Shown in pieces: positions 23,628 through 31,772 of a stretch of DNA of 31,772 nt; within the stretch, counting starts at the first letter, position 1, and each line of letters opens with the position of its first letter. The DNA comes from Bacteroidota bacterium (GTDB lineage Bacteria; Bacteroidota; Ignavibacteria; Tepidaquicellales; Tepidaquicellaceae). Where the stretch lies: the NCBI GenBank assembly GCA_023429265.1, contig JAEYVS010000081.1, forward strand, positions 1 to 31,772, in the 5' to 3' direction. The notes below the pieces were generated by a model, which was not told the DNA's origin, did not search any database, and saw only the letters and a program-made list of their open reading frames with translations. The translations under genes and the position numbers were made by a program.

Positions 23628-25409
23628 ATGACCCTTGAGATCATTGTCGTAATATCGCTTGTCCTTATCGCGATCATTTTATTTGCCACGGAAAAAGTGC
23701 CGGTCGACCTGGTGGCGTTGATATTAATGGCTTTTCTGATGGTCACCGGTATAATAACCGTGGAAGAGGGTGTTTCAGGTTTTAGCAATGAGGCAACGGT
23801 TACAATTGCCGCGTTGTTTGTAGTCAGCGGTGCATTGATCAAGACCGGTTTTGTCGATGCTGCGAGTGTGAGGATAATTAACTTCTTCCACAAGTACGGA
23901 TTCTGGGTGGGCATAATTGCTACAATGGCATTTATCGGAATTCTATCAGCTTTTGTGAATAATACTCCCATCGTGGCAATCTTCATTCCTGTAATGCTCA
24001 AGGTTGCCAAGGAAATAAAGATCAGCGGGTCAAAAGTTTTAATGCCTCTTTCTTTTGCTGCAATATTTGGAGGTACGTGTACACTAATCGGAACATCCAC
24101 AAACATTGTTGTAAATTCCTTAGCAACACAAAGAGGAGTCGAGCCATTCGGAATGTTTGAAATTTCCAAACTCGGTATTATTTTTCTTGGTTTTGGAATA
24201 GCTTACATGGCATTAATAGGAATAAGGCTGATTCCGGAAAGACGAAAGGATGACGATATAGGAGAATCCTTCGGACTAAGAGAATTTGTGAGCGAGGTTG
24301 TAATATTGCCGGGTTCTCCTTCGTCCGGTAAAATGGTTTCGGAGTCTCCGCTTGTAAAAGACACAGGTATAACAATAATAGAAGTACACCGCCCCAATAA
24401 TACAGTCATACTCCCCCGGGGTGACACTGTTTTAGGTGAAGGGGATGTTCTTGTTGTCACCGGAAACATAGAGACAATTAAAGCGCTACAGGAACGTGAG
24501 GAGGTGGCGTGGAAGCACGAGTATAAGCTTGGTGAAAAGTTGACAGAAAGTGATGAAATTGTTCTGATAGAGGCAATCATTTCGAGTAATTCTTTTTTAA
24601 TAGGACGAAGCCTGAAATCTTCAAATTTCAGAAATAAGTACAGAGGTCTTGCCATTGGTTTAAGACACGGCGCTAAAACCGTAACAAGTAAACTTGGAAC
24701 AAAAAGGCTTCAGGCAGGAGATGTTTTGCTAATAGAAGTAAGAAAGGAAAATCTCGGACGGTTTTATGATAGCAGGGATTTTGTTTTCATAAACCGTATC
24801 CCTGTTACTGTGTTTAAGAAGAGATTGATGATCCCCGCGCTTTGCATACTTGGAGCAATTATTCTTCTTCCGGCACTTGAAATTTTGCCCATACTTGTAA
24901 CTGCAGTTGCAGGCAGTGTTCTGCTTGTCTTAATGGGGACGCTTACACTCGAGGAGGCATACAAGTCCATTGAGTGGAGGGTCATATTCCTGCTGGCCGG
25001 AGCAATTACACTGGGTATTGCATTAGACAGCAGCGGAGCTTCAGGATTGATATCAGAGGGAATTGTGTTTTTGACGGGAGGTGAAAACCGGTTTTTACTT
25101 GTTCCATTAATATATGCCGTAACGGTAGTTCTTACAGCAATAATGTCAAATAATGCTACTGTTGCGTTATTAGTCCCCATAGTTATTGTCACAGCGTCAA
25201 ACCTTGGAATAGATTCCCGACCGCTCCTTGTTGCGGTAATGTTTGCGGCATCTGCTGATTTTATGACACCAATAGGATACCAGACAAATACGATGATCTA
25301 TGGTACAGGCCGGTATAAGTTTATGGATTTTGTAAAAGTCGGCGCACCGCTTGAAGTGATATTCTGGATAACCGCATCATTATTGATCCCGGTCTTTTTC
25401 CCGTTTTAA
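23628..25409 (+). CDS. SLC13/DASS-family permease with RCK-C domains, tandem paralog 1
   Basis: Two membrane halves carry the family motifs in canonical form: AFVNNTPIVAIFIPV with GTSTNIVVNS in the first, MSNNATVALLVPI with PIGYQTNTMIYG in the second. Two RCK-C/TrkA-C domains fill about residues 215-390 (for example DTVLGEGDVLVVTGN and KRLQAGDVLLIEV). Transport of an anion such as a dicarboxylate or sulfate with Na+ is the family role; the actual substrate is unknown. It is clearly closer to the next gene than to the permease at 19652, which indicates a local duplication. It lies 41 bases after the antiporter and 12 bases before its paralog, so three transport genes form one unit. Confidence 0.88.
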   Translation: MTLEIIVVISLVLIAIILFATEKVPVDLVALILMAFLMVTGIITVEEGVSGFSNEATVTIAALFVVSGALIKTGFVDAASVRIINFFHKYGFWVGIIATMAFIGILSAFVNNTPIVAIFIPVMLKVAKEIKISGSKVLMPLSFAAIFGGTCTLIGTSTNIVVNSLATQRGVEPFGMFEISKLGIIFLGFGIAYMALIGIRLIPERRKDDDIGESFGLREFVSEVVILPGSPSSGKMVSESPLVKDTGITIIEVHRPNNTVILPRGDTVLGEGDVLVVTGNIETIKALQEREEVAWKHEYKLGEKLTESDEIVLIEAIISSNSFLIGRSLKSSNFRNKYRGLAIGLRHGAKTVTSKLGTKRLQAGDVLLIEVRKENLGRFYDSRDFVFINRIPVTVFKKRLMIPALCILGAIILLPALEILPILVTAVAGSVLLVLMGTLTLEEAYKSIEWRVIFLLAGAITLGIALDSSGASGLISEGIVFLTGGENRFLLVPLIYAVTVVLTAIMSNNATVALLVPIVIVTASNLGIDSRPLLVAVMFAASADFMTPIGYQTNTMIYGTGRYKFMDFVKVGAPLEVIFWITASLLIPVFFPF

Positions 25410-25421
25410 AAACCCGTTATT

Positions 25422-27200
25422 ATGACATTTGAAATTATTCAAGTATCAATTATTCTCATACTGGCAGTAATCCTGTTTGCCACTGAAAAGATCCGTGTAG
25501 ATCTTGTGGCATTGCTTATTATGGGTTCTCTGCTCTTGATTGGAATAATTTCCCCTTCGGAAGCCGTTCAGGGTTTCAGCAATACCGCTACGGTAACGAT
25601 AGCCGGAATGTTTATTTTAAGCGCAGGTCTGTATAAATCCGGAGTGGTTGAACAATTCAGCGGAAAGGTGATGCAGGTATTCCAAAAGAATTTCTGGCTG
25701 GGAATCATTAGTATGATGGTATTTGTGGGTGTCCTGTCGGCATTTATAAATAACACAGCCGTAGTTGCAATTTTTTTACCTGTAGTTTTATCTGTATCCA
25801 GGAAACTGGACCTGAGCTCGTCAAAGCTTCTAATGCCTCTTTCCTTCGCATCAATGTTTGGCGGGGTGTGTACACTTATCGGAACTTCCACAAACATACT
25901 TGTCAATTCAATGATGGCTGATTACAAAATTGAGTCATTTGGGATGTTTGAGTTTACCGGGCTTGGATTGATATTTTTTGGAGCAGGCATTATTTACATG
26001 GTAGCAGTGGGTATCCACATAATTCCTGACAGAGGGAAGAATAAAGACATGACTGAAACATTTGATCTGAAAGACTATTTAACTGAAATTGTCTTATTAC
26101 CGGGGGCGGCATCAGTAGATAAAAAATTAAAAGAATGTCCCCTTGTTAAAGATATGGACATTGACATCCTTGAAGTAATTCGTGATAAGAAAAGGGTTTC
26201 TATCCCACACTCAGATACTATATTAAGAGCAAATGATGTTTTAAGAGTAAGGGCAAATGTAGAAAAGATCAAGGAGCTTCAAAAGAGAGAAGGGGTGGAG
26301 TTAAAAGCTCATCATAAGTGGAAATTGCAGGATCTTGAATCCGAGGATATTAAATTAATTGAAGCTGTCATATCTCCAAATTCAAGGCTCGCGGGGAAAA
26401 CACTTAAGGACGCTAAGTTCAGAAATAACTACGGTGCTACGGTACTGGCGATAAGGCACAGAGGAACCTTAATGAATAAGAATATCGGTAATACGGTTTT
26501 AAATCCGGGTGATACATTATTGATCGAAATACAAACAGACAGGTTTGACTTCTTCAGAAATAGTGATGATTTTGTTTTGATATCCGAACTGAGCTATCCA
26601 ACATTCAGAAAGAATAAAATAATTCCATCCGTTTTAATAGCAGCAGGAGTAATCATTTCGGCTTCGGTCGGAATATTTCCAATTATGGTCAGTGTTGTAT
26701 TAGGATGCATTCTGATGGTATTGACCGGCTGTATTAAACTGGAGGAAGCATACGGAGCAATAGACTGGAAGATAATATTTTTACTTGCAGGAGCGCTTTC
26801 GATGGGAGTAGCAATAGAAAAAACCGGAATGGCTGAACTTTTATCAATTCAGCTTGTCGATTCGGTAGGCGGGTGGGGACCCATAGCCCTTGTGTCTGTG
26901 TTTTACATTACGACTTCATTAATGACAGAATCCATATCCAATAATGCCACAGCCGTAATAATGACACCCATTGCCATTGCCGCGGCGGAATCAATGGGGA
27001 TCAGTTCAAAACCGTTATTAATTACAATAATGTTTGCCGCGTCATCAAGTTTTTTAACGCCGGTAGGATATCAAACCAACACACTGATATACAGTGCCGG
27101 TCAATACAAGTTTACGGATTTTACAAAAGTAGGGGCGCCATTGAATTTGCTGTTTTGGATTCTTGCAACATTCCTTATTCCGGTATTTTTCCCGTTTTAA
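25422..27200 (+). CDS. SLC13/DASS-family permease with RCK-C domains, tandem paralog 2
   Basis: The architecture and length match the preceding gene: AFINNTAVVAIFLPV with GTSTNILVNS, later ISNNATAVIMTPI with PVGYQTNTLIYS, and two RCK-C domains in between (about 215-390, with DTILRANDVLRVRAN and NTVLNPGDTLLIEI). Both proteins end in the same way (LIPVFFPF), so the copies arose by tandem duplication and then diverged mainly in the RCK part. The ATG is 12 bases after the stop of paralog 1. Differences in the RCK domains suggest different regulation or ligands, which is inference. Confidence 0.88.
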   Translation: MTFEIIQVSIILILAVILFATEKIRVDLVALLIMGSLLLIGIISPSEAVQGFSNTATVTIAGMFILSAGLYKSGVVEQFSGKVMQVFQKNFWLGIISMMVFVGVLSAFINNTAVVAIFLPVVLSVSRKLDLSSSKLLMPLSFASMFGGVCTLIGTSTNILVNSMMADYKIESFGMFEFTGLGLIFFGAGIIYMVAVGIHIIPDRGKNKDMTETFDLKDYLTEIVLLPGAASVDKKLKECPLVKDMDIDILEVIRDKKRVSIPHSDTILRANDVLRVRANVEKIKELQKREGVELKAHHKWKLQDLESEDIKLIEAVISPNSRLAGKTLKDAKFRNNYGATVLAIRHRGTLMNKNIGNTVLNPGDTLLIEIQTDRFDFFRNSDDFVLISELSYPTFRKNKIIPSVLIAAGVIISASVGIFPIMVSVVLGCILMVLTGCIKLEEAYGAIDWKIIFLLAGALSMGVAIEKTGMAELLSIQLVDSVGGWGPIALVSVFYITTSLMTESISNNATAVIMTPIAIAAAESMGISSKPLLITIMFAASSSFLTPVGYQTNTLIYSAGQYKFTDFTKVGAPLNLLFWILATFLIPVFFPF

Positions 27201-27212
27201 AAGTCAGAGCCG

Positions 27213-28121
27213 TCAGTTACCACGTTTTTTGTCTTCATAGTAACTCCGGTGAACCGGGTCGAGTTGTATCAGTTTATCATAAACAGTACGGCTGCCGTAA
27301 TCCACAAATGCATCACCAATTTCCTGATATTTGGCTTCGAAGAAGAGATCTATATTGTAAGCTCTGATTTGCTTTTTCTTGATCTCTGATATATCTTCCA
27401 GCGCATTGAGTATGTGATTCTGCGCGTTGTTTTTGCGGATACCCAGTGAATCCAGTCCCATCCAATGGTATTCAAAATATGCAGTTCTAAAATCGCCAAA
27501 GTTTGTATTCATTAATTCCTGAGCTAACTGAAGTCTCGATGGCTTAGAACCACCACCGGTCTCGGACCATCCGTTTTTAACATCACCGCTTATGGGTTTA
27601 TTACAAATATCGAGTGCTTTTTGGAAATATCTTGTCCCACCTTTTGGGAAATATGAATCCTCGTCATAACCAACCATTAGGTAGGCGTAATAATCAAGAA
27701 GACTAAGGAAGGAATTAAAGATTACGTCATTTTTTATGAACTGCATAGATCGACTGTAGTCAAATGTGCATCTTTCGTCAATGATCCTGAATGTCGTAGT
27801 ATATTTAATAGGTTCACTTTTATTCTGCCTGTAAATTTCTCTCTGGCTGTATACATATATCTGCGCAGTATATTGGTCAAATCCGTTATTCCCTGTGAAG
27901 TTAAATTGGAATGTACATTTAATGGGTGGAATAGGATTTTGATGATATTTTGTTCTGTTTAAATAATCCGTTACCTGTCTTTGAAAATCGTTTAGTCTTT
28001 CTCTGGCCTCCGGTGTAAGAGATTCTGTATTTAATTCTACAGTAGCTTCAAGGTCCTGTGAATGTAAATTTATAGAGAAAAAGGATATAATTATAAATGT
28101 CAAAATAAAAAGCTTATTCAT
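27213..28121 (-). CDS. DUF4835 family protein (PorD-like)
   Basis: An N-terminal signal peptide (about 1-21, ending near LHSQ) is followed by a soluble domain that matches the DUF4835 family known from Bacteroidota: an early DLEATVELNTESL strand, a DYLNRTKYHQ segment, IKCTFQFNFTG, the aromatic DYYAYLMVGYDEDSYFPKGGTRYFQKA block, and a late EYHWMGLDSL helix. Members are annotated as PorD, a periplasmic protein tied to type IX secretion in some Bacteroidota. That role here is by family only, since no other secretion gene is in the window. The length of 302 is normal. It converges with the SLC13 paralog, leaving 12 bases between stops, and diverges from the PfkB gene. Confidence 0.8.
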   Translation of the reverse strand: MNKLFILTFIIISFFSINLHSQDLEATVELNTESLTPEARERLNDFQRQVTDYLNRTKYHQNPIPPIKCTFQFNFTGNNGFDQYTAQIYVYSQREIYRQNKSEPIKYTTTFRIIDERCTFDYSRSMQFIKNDVIFNSFLSLLDYYAYLMVGYDEDSYFPKGGTRYFQKALDICNKPISGDVKNGWSETGGGSKPSRLQLAQELMNTNFGDFRTAYFEYHWMGLDSLGIRKNNAQNHILNALEDISEIKKKQIRAYNIDLFFEAKYQEIGDAFVDYGSRTVYDKLIQLDPVHRSYYEDKKRGN

Positions 28122-28135
28122 AGATTGTATTATAA

Positions 28136-28166
28136 TTGCGTTTAGTTTACTTATATACTAATTTTG
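28136..28166 (+). promoter_or_regulatory. promoter of the PfkB-RmlD pair (TTG-N20-TAATTTTG)
   Basis: TTG (28136-28138), 20 bases and TAATTTTG (28159-28166) match the Bacteroidota consensus fully. The predicted start near 28172 gives a leader of about 120 bases before the ATG at 28292, in which I see no known riboswitch. Confidence 0.7.
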
Positions 28167-28291
28167 TTTACTTAATTTAATTTTTCAATTCAATTGTAAT
28201 ATAAACAATAATTTTTCTTTTCATAAGTTAAAGCACATTTGAGCAATAAAAGTTTCATTACGGAGCTTAAATCGGCATTTAAGCAGAAAAA

Positions 28292-29227
28292 ATGAAGTAT
28301 CTGGTCATAGGCGAGCCCTGTCTCGATGTAATACATAAGCTCAATGGAGATATTCACCGCGGATTTGGAGGGATAATGTATTCGCTGATATCTCTGTCAG
28401 TTTTTTGCAGGAGCGAAGACGAGATTTTTCCAATAATGAATCTCGGCTCGGATCAATATACGAATGTATTAAATTTTCTAAAGCAGTTCAGAAATATATC
28501 CACAGATGGCATCAAGAAATTAGATCATCCCACACGAAAGGTTTTTCTTGATTATGGAAATCTTGCGGGAGGAAAGGACCGTAATGAAACCTCATCCATG
28601 CCCACAAGCCCTGTGGAATTTGAGCAGATAGAACCGTTTATGAAAAATGCTGACGCAATACTCATTAATATGATTTCCGGTGTAGACATTACCCAGGATA
28701 CATTGAGAAGGATCAGGGCAAGCTTCAAAGGATTTATGTACATGGACATTCATAATGTAGTAATGCGTACGAATGATAATTACTCAAGGGAGTATGTAAA
28801 TCCTGATAACTGGCTGGAATGGTGCACAAACTCAGATGCAGTACAAATGAACGAAACGGAGCTTTCATATCTTACCCCGGAAAAGACAAATGAATATAAA
28901 GTTGCAGAAGAGATACTTATAAATTCATCGAAAAGACCCAAAGCAATGCTATTAAGCAGAGGTTCAGATGGAGTATCCTGCTACACTCTAAAAGAAAAAG
29001 AGTACGGCGGGAAGAAATTCACCGATCTGGACAAAAAAGATGTAATGGCAATAGATAATCCTGAATTTGTGGATAGCACAGGCTGCGGAGATGTATTTGG
29101 AGCTGCTTTTGTTTTTGAGTACATGAAGACAAATGATCTTAATAAAGCGCTACATTTTGCCAATAGGATGGCATCGTATAAGACATCTCTGGAGGGAGTG
29201 GACAATTTATATAAACTTGTAAATTAA
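28292..29227 (+). CDS. PfkB-family sugar/nucleoside kinase
   Basis: This cytoplasmic kinase of the ribokinase fold transfers phosphate from ATP to a sugar or nucleoside. The N-terminal GEPCLDVIHKL and GGIMYSLISL (26-35) hold the sugar-binding part. MNETE at 186-190 fits the metal-binding motif (NxxE). DSTGCGDVFGAAF (261-273) is the catalytic signature, with Asp267 as base; Ser and Cys replace the more common Thr and Ala. KAMLLSRGSDGVSCY is the usual ATP-site strand. The substrate cannot be told; it is not close to phosphofructokinase or ribokinase by any motif I know. It is followed five bases later by an RmlD-like reductase, so a nucleotide-sugar or surface-sugar role is plausible. Confidence 0.85.
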   Translation: MKYLVIGEPCLDVIHKLNGDIHRGFGGIMYSLISLSVFCRSEDEIFPIMNLGSDQYTNVLNFLKQFRNISTDGIKKLDHPTRKVFLDYGNLAGGKDRNETSSMPTSPVEFEQIEPFMKNADAILINMISGVDITQDTLRRIRASFKGFMYMDIHNVVMRTNDNYSREYVNPDNWLEWCTNSDAVQMNETELSYLTPEKTNEYKVAEEILINSSKRPKAMLLSRGSDGVSCYTLKEKEYGGKKFTDLDKKDVMAIDNPEFVDSTGCGDVFGAAFVFEYMKTNDLNKALHFANRMASYKTSLEGVDNLYKLVN

Positions 29228-29232
29228 AAGAT

Positions 29233-30129
29233 TTGAAGACAGTATTTATAACCGGAGCAAACGGACTTCTTGGACAGGCAGTAGTTACGCTGCTTTCGAG
29301 GGAAACAAATTATGAGCTGATATTGAGCTCAGTGGAAGATAAATCCTACATTGAGTACGGGCATAAATATGAAAAGCTTGATATAGCGAATAAGGAAGAG
29401 GTTAAAAAGGTGGTAGCATATTATGAACCTGAAGTAATCATAAACTGCGCGGCATATACTGAAGTGGATAAGTGTGAAACCGAAAGGGAATTCTGCTGGA
29501 AGATAAACGTGGACGGTGTGAAGAATCTGATAATTGCAGCAAAGAGAACTAAATCCAAGATAATTCATTATTCAACTGACTATGTATTCGACGGGAAGAG
29601 CGGACCATATGATGAGGAGGCGACACCAAATCCAATTTCATTCTATGGCAGGTCAAAGCTTGCCAGCGAAAATGCTCTGACAGCGAGCGGGGTGGATCAC
29701 GCTATCATCCGCACGATGGTGCTTTACGGTATCGGGAATAAAGTGAAAAAGAATTTTGCTCTGTGGTTGGTTGAGACACTTAAAAAAAATATGCCTGTAA
29801 CCATTGTAACTGACCAGGTGGGGAATGCTACTATAGTGGATGACCTTGCGTACGGTACATATAAGATTATTGAAAAAGACCGTTCAGGGATTTATAATAT
29901 TGCAGGGAAGGACATACTTTCCAGGTATGATTTTGCATTAAAACTCTGTGAAGTGTTCGGATATAATAAAAAGCTTGTGTCCCCGATATTAACAGGTGAT
30001 TTGAGCCAGCCGGCTCCACGACCTCTGAATTCAGGCCTGCTGGTATTGAAGGCGGAATCAGACCTGGGAATTAAGCTTATGGATTCATTGGAAAGTTTGA
30101 GACTGTTAAAAGTCCAGCTGGGTGAATAG
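29233..30129 (+). CDS. RmlD-like NAD(P)-dependent sugar reductase (extended SDR)
   Basis: This extended short-chain dehydrogenase is similar to dTDP-4-dehydrorhamnose reductase. GANGLLG (8-14) is the dinucleotide-binding loop, NCAAYTEVDKCE (71-82) the RmlD-type strand, STDYVFDG (114-121) contains the catalytic Ser/Thr region, and Tyr138 and Lys142 (YGRSK) form the YxxxK pair. The C-terminal half (VTDQVGNATIVDDLA, GIYNIAG) fits the family. No other rml gene is near, so the exact substrate stays open; it may be another NDP-sugar reductase, or act with the kinase before it. The start is TTG at 29233, five bases after the kinase stop; no ATG suits the conserved N-terminus. It converges with the acyltransferase gene with no gap. 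Confidence 0.85.
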   Translation: MKTVFITGANGLLGQAVVTLLSRETNYELILSSVEDKSYIEYGHKYEKLDIANKEEVKKVVAYYEPEVIINCAAYTEVDKCETEREFCWKINVDGVKNLIIAAKRTKSKIIHYSTDYVFDGKSGPYDEEATPNPISFYGRSKLASENALTASGVDHAIIRTMVLYGIGNKVKKNFALWLVETLKKNMPVTIVTDQVGNATIVDDLAYGTYKIIEKDRSGIYNIAGKDILSRYDFALKLCEVFGYNKKLVSPILTGDLSQPAPRPLNSGLLVLKAESDLGIKLMDSLESLRLLKVQLGE

Positions 30130-30903
30130 TTATTTTAATCCGTATCCCGATTCGAGCATTTCTTTGAAGTGATTGAACAACCTGATGCCGTCAGCTCCGT
30201 CATTGAGCTCGTGATCTGCTGAAAATGTCAGGCATATAAATTCTCTTTCGGTTAACCCGTCGTTTATCTTAACAACCTTTCTGTAAATAGAGCCTATTGT
30301 CATTGCCATTGTGGCAGGACTTGACGGCATCCCCCAGAATTGCCCTTTGATTACGGTATGAGTAGAGGTAACACCTGTTGTACCGAAATACTGTCTGGAT
30401 AGACGCGGGCTAGTTGAGATAAAAGTAAGAGTCATTCTTCTGATGAAAGCGGGGAGTGACGCAAAGAAATTTATTTTCTTGTCATACATAATTTCACCCA
30501 CCGGAGTACTCTTTGCTTTTGTCAATTCATTATTAATTTCTTCGGGTAATAATTTATTGCAATTACGGATAATGTAGTTCATTGGAAATTTTTTCCCATC
30601 CAGCTCTCTCTCTATAATGACAGAAACATCGACATCATTGTAAGTTATTATCTTCCTTCCTTTCTTTATAGTGTTAAAATTATCGAATTTTTCTACTGAG
30701 CGCGAATAGCAATAGAGTATGTAACTAAGAAGGGAGACTTTCTGATCTTTACCGGAATTATAATTCTTGAGAATATCCCGCGTTATCGAAATATCAACTT
30801 CGCACAATCCGTGGATCATGCTTTTTTTCCTGCTGAGCCACATAACATCGGAGATAAGGTTGCGGGATTTTGGAAAGGATTTTTTAGTGAAATTATCCGC
30901 CAT
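30130..30903 (-). CDS. Stand-alone E2/CAT-fold acyltransferase
   Basis: The protein has the catalytic fold of 2-oxoacid dehydrogenase E2 and chloramphenicol acetyltransferase, without lipoyl or subunit-binding domains. HELNDG (231-236) fits the HxxxDG catalytic motif, within FSADHELNDGADGIRLFNHF. DVDVSVIIERE (90-100) and GTTGVTSTHTVIKGQFW (174-190) are typical strands of the fold. At 257 residues it equals one catalytic domain. Such free-standing proteins may transfer acyl groups from CoA to unknown acceptors. Its ATG overlaps the P450 stop by one base (TAATG), so it is translationally coupled to the P450 and probably works in the same pathway. Confidence 0.8.
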   Translation of the reverse strand: MADNFTKKSFPKSRNLISDVMWLSRKKSMIHGLCEVDISITRDILKNYNSGKDQKVSLLSYILYCYSRSVEKFDNFNTIKKGRKIITYNDVDVSVIIERELDGKKFPMNYIIRNCNKLLPEEINNELTKAKSTPVGEIMYDKKINFFASLPAFIRRMTLTFISTSPRLSRQYFGTTGVTSTHTVIKGQFWGMPSSPATMAMTIGSIYRKVVKINDGLTEREFICLTFSADHELNDGADGIRLFNHFKEMLESGYGLK

Positions 30904-31772
30904 TATATCTTTTTCTTAATTTGCATTTCCATTTTTCCTTTTGGCTTTAGTGTAAGCGCGGAAGATTCCCTGCCGTCTGAATTTATGTCAAAATCGTATG
31001 TGCTGCATATTTTCTGTAATGCAATACTAACCTGCATCCTGGCGAAGGCTTCTCCAATACAGGACCTTTTCCCGGCTCCAAAGGGAAGGTATGTCATTCG
31101 TGAAATCTCCTTCTTATTTTCCTTAGACCACCTTTCGGGAATAAATTTCATCGGTTCATCATAAAATCTTTTATCCCTGTGAAGAAGATACGGAGCTATT
31201 ATTATTGATGTGCCTGAGGGGATTTTGATATTGTTGTAATAATCATCCTTATCCGTTATTCGGGTGATGGAATGAGCGGGCGGATAAATTCTTAAAGCTT
31301 CGGATATTATCATATTTGCATACTCATTATAACCGACAGGATCATTTTTTAGTGACCGGAAATGCCCGAGTATGTTTTTATTCCGGGATAAAAGATACAA
31401 AGACCACGTGAGGGTACGCGCGCTTGTATCATAAGCCGCAAAAAAAAGTGTAACGAGTTCATCACGTATCTCTTTATCGGTCATTGATTCACCGGAAGTA
31501 TCTTTTGCTGAAATCAGAAGGTTCATTATATCAGTAGAAGTAGACGGATCCTTGCGGGCTTTTTTAATCACATCGAATATTAATGCATCCAATTCATTAT
31601 TCAGTTTATAAAAATCTTTTGCCCATTTAAAGGGCAGTTTTTTAGCAACATTAGGGAGCCCAATTAAAACAAAAGCCTTGTAATTGTAAGTTAGGGAATC
31701 AAAGAACTTGCCGAGGTTAATTATTTCGATTTCATTTTTTTCTCCAAACAGAAGACGCGCGATGATCTTACT
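30903..31772 (-). CDS. Cytochrome P450, C-terminal 289 residues, cut by window edge
   Basis: This heme-thiolate monooxygenase would hydroxylate or otherwise oxidise a small hydrophobic substrate. The frame is open to the right edge, so the N-terminal part is missing. In the visible part: the I-helix oxygen motif AAYDTS, the K-helix ExxR in SEALRIYPP, IPERW as the PERF-like motif, and the heme loop FGAGKRSCIG with the axial Cys. All key residues are present. An in-frame TTG at 31592 is not the true start, because P450-like sequence continues upstream of it. The AAYDTS motif replaces the more frequent AG-x-DT with Ala-Tyr. The class (steroid, fatty acid, terpene or secondary metabolite) cannot be told. 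Confidence 0.92.
   Translation of the reverse strand, partial: SKIIARLLFGEKNEIEIINLGKFFDSLTYNYKAFVLIGLPNVAKKLPFKWAKDFYKLNNELDALIFDVIKKARKDPSTSTDIMNLLISAKDTSGESMTDKEIRDELVTLFFAAYDTSARTLTWSLYLLSRNKNILGHFRSLKNDPVGYNEYANMIISEALRIYPPAHSITRITDKDDYYNNIKIPSGTSIIIAPYLLHRDKRFYDEPMKFIPERWSKENKKEISRMTYLPFGAGKRSCIGEAFARMQVSIALQKICSTYDFDINSDGRESSALTLKPKGKMEMQIKKKI

Noticed and set aside
31592..31592. TTG as start of the P450
   Set aside because: The same frame stays open to the edge and the preceding residues read like P450 sequence, so the gene is cut by the window rather than starting here.
1..31772. tRNA, rRNA, CRISPR array or insertion sequence
   Set aside because: I found no cloverleaf-like sequence, no regularly spaced repeats and no transposase frame on either strand.

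Overview
The window looks like a piece of a chromosome from the Bacteroidota/Chlorobiota side of the tree, most likely an Ignavibacteria-like lineage. Three things point there. Four intergenic regions carry the Bacteroidota-type promoter TTG-N20-TANNTTTG. There is a DUF4835 (PorD-like) protein, a family I know from Bacteroidota. Genes mostly lack obvious Shine-Dalgarno sites, and several need TTG starts. Assignment below phylum group is inference. Base composition is moderately A+T-rich, with two genes clearly more A+T-rich than the rest.

Left part (1-6.7 kb). The 5' part of nuoG (complex I, minus strand) is cut by the window edge. Between nuoG and rmuC sits a single A+T-rich gene coding for a GIY-YIG (T5orf172/Mug113-type) domain fused to Sel1/TPR repeats. 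The insert is bounded by a perfect 29-bp direct repeat that duplicates half of the nuoG promoter. rmuC follows and is interrupted by an in-frame TAG near its 3' end. A second A+T-rich orphan gene comes next, then the minus-strand rho-rng pair (termination factor Rho and RNase G).

Middle part (7-19 kb). A plus-strand operon reads GT-C membrane protein with TPR tail, mltG, a multi-spanning ABC-2-like membrane protein, and ubiX. It converges, with stop codons overlapping, on a 970-residue protein that joins a signal peptide, a HExxH metallopeptidase, a TolB-like propeller and an Omp85-type barrel. A tandem AAA+ (CbbX/SpoVK-like) ATPase with a duplicated, unassigned N-terminal domain follows and ends at a clear intrinsic terminator. 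Then comes an LEA2-like lipoprotein candidate. Two gene-free stretches (15326-15733 and 19062-19651) share a palindrome and a 21-nt motif, so they look like members of a dispersed intergenic repeat family. The second also holds a good promoter and a possible 48-codon ORF or small RNA.

Right part (19.6-31.8 kb). A transport block has three SLC13/DASS-type permeases with central RCK-C domains (two of them tandem paralogs), a short NhaP2-like cation/proton antiporter and an alpha/beta hydrolase. It is followed by the DUF4835 protein, a PfkB-family kinase paired with an RmlD-like reductase, and a translationally coupled cytochrome P450 and stand-alone E2/CAT-fold acyltransferase. The P450 is cut by the right edge. 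Most genes are housekeeping or envelope and transport functions. The best candidates for something undescribed are the repeat-bounded GIY-YIG-Sel1 cassette, the N-terminal domain of the tandem AAA+ protein, and the protease-propeller-barrel fusion.
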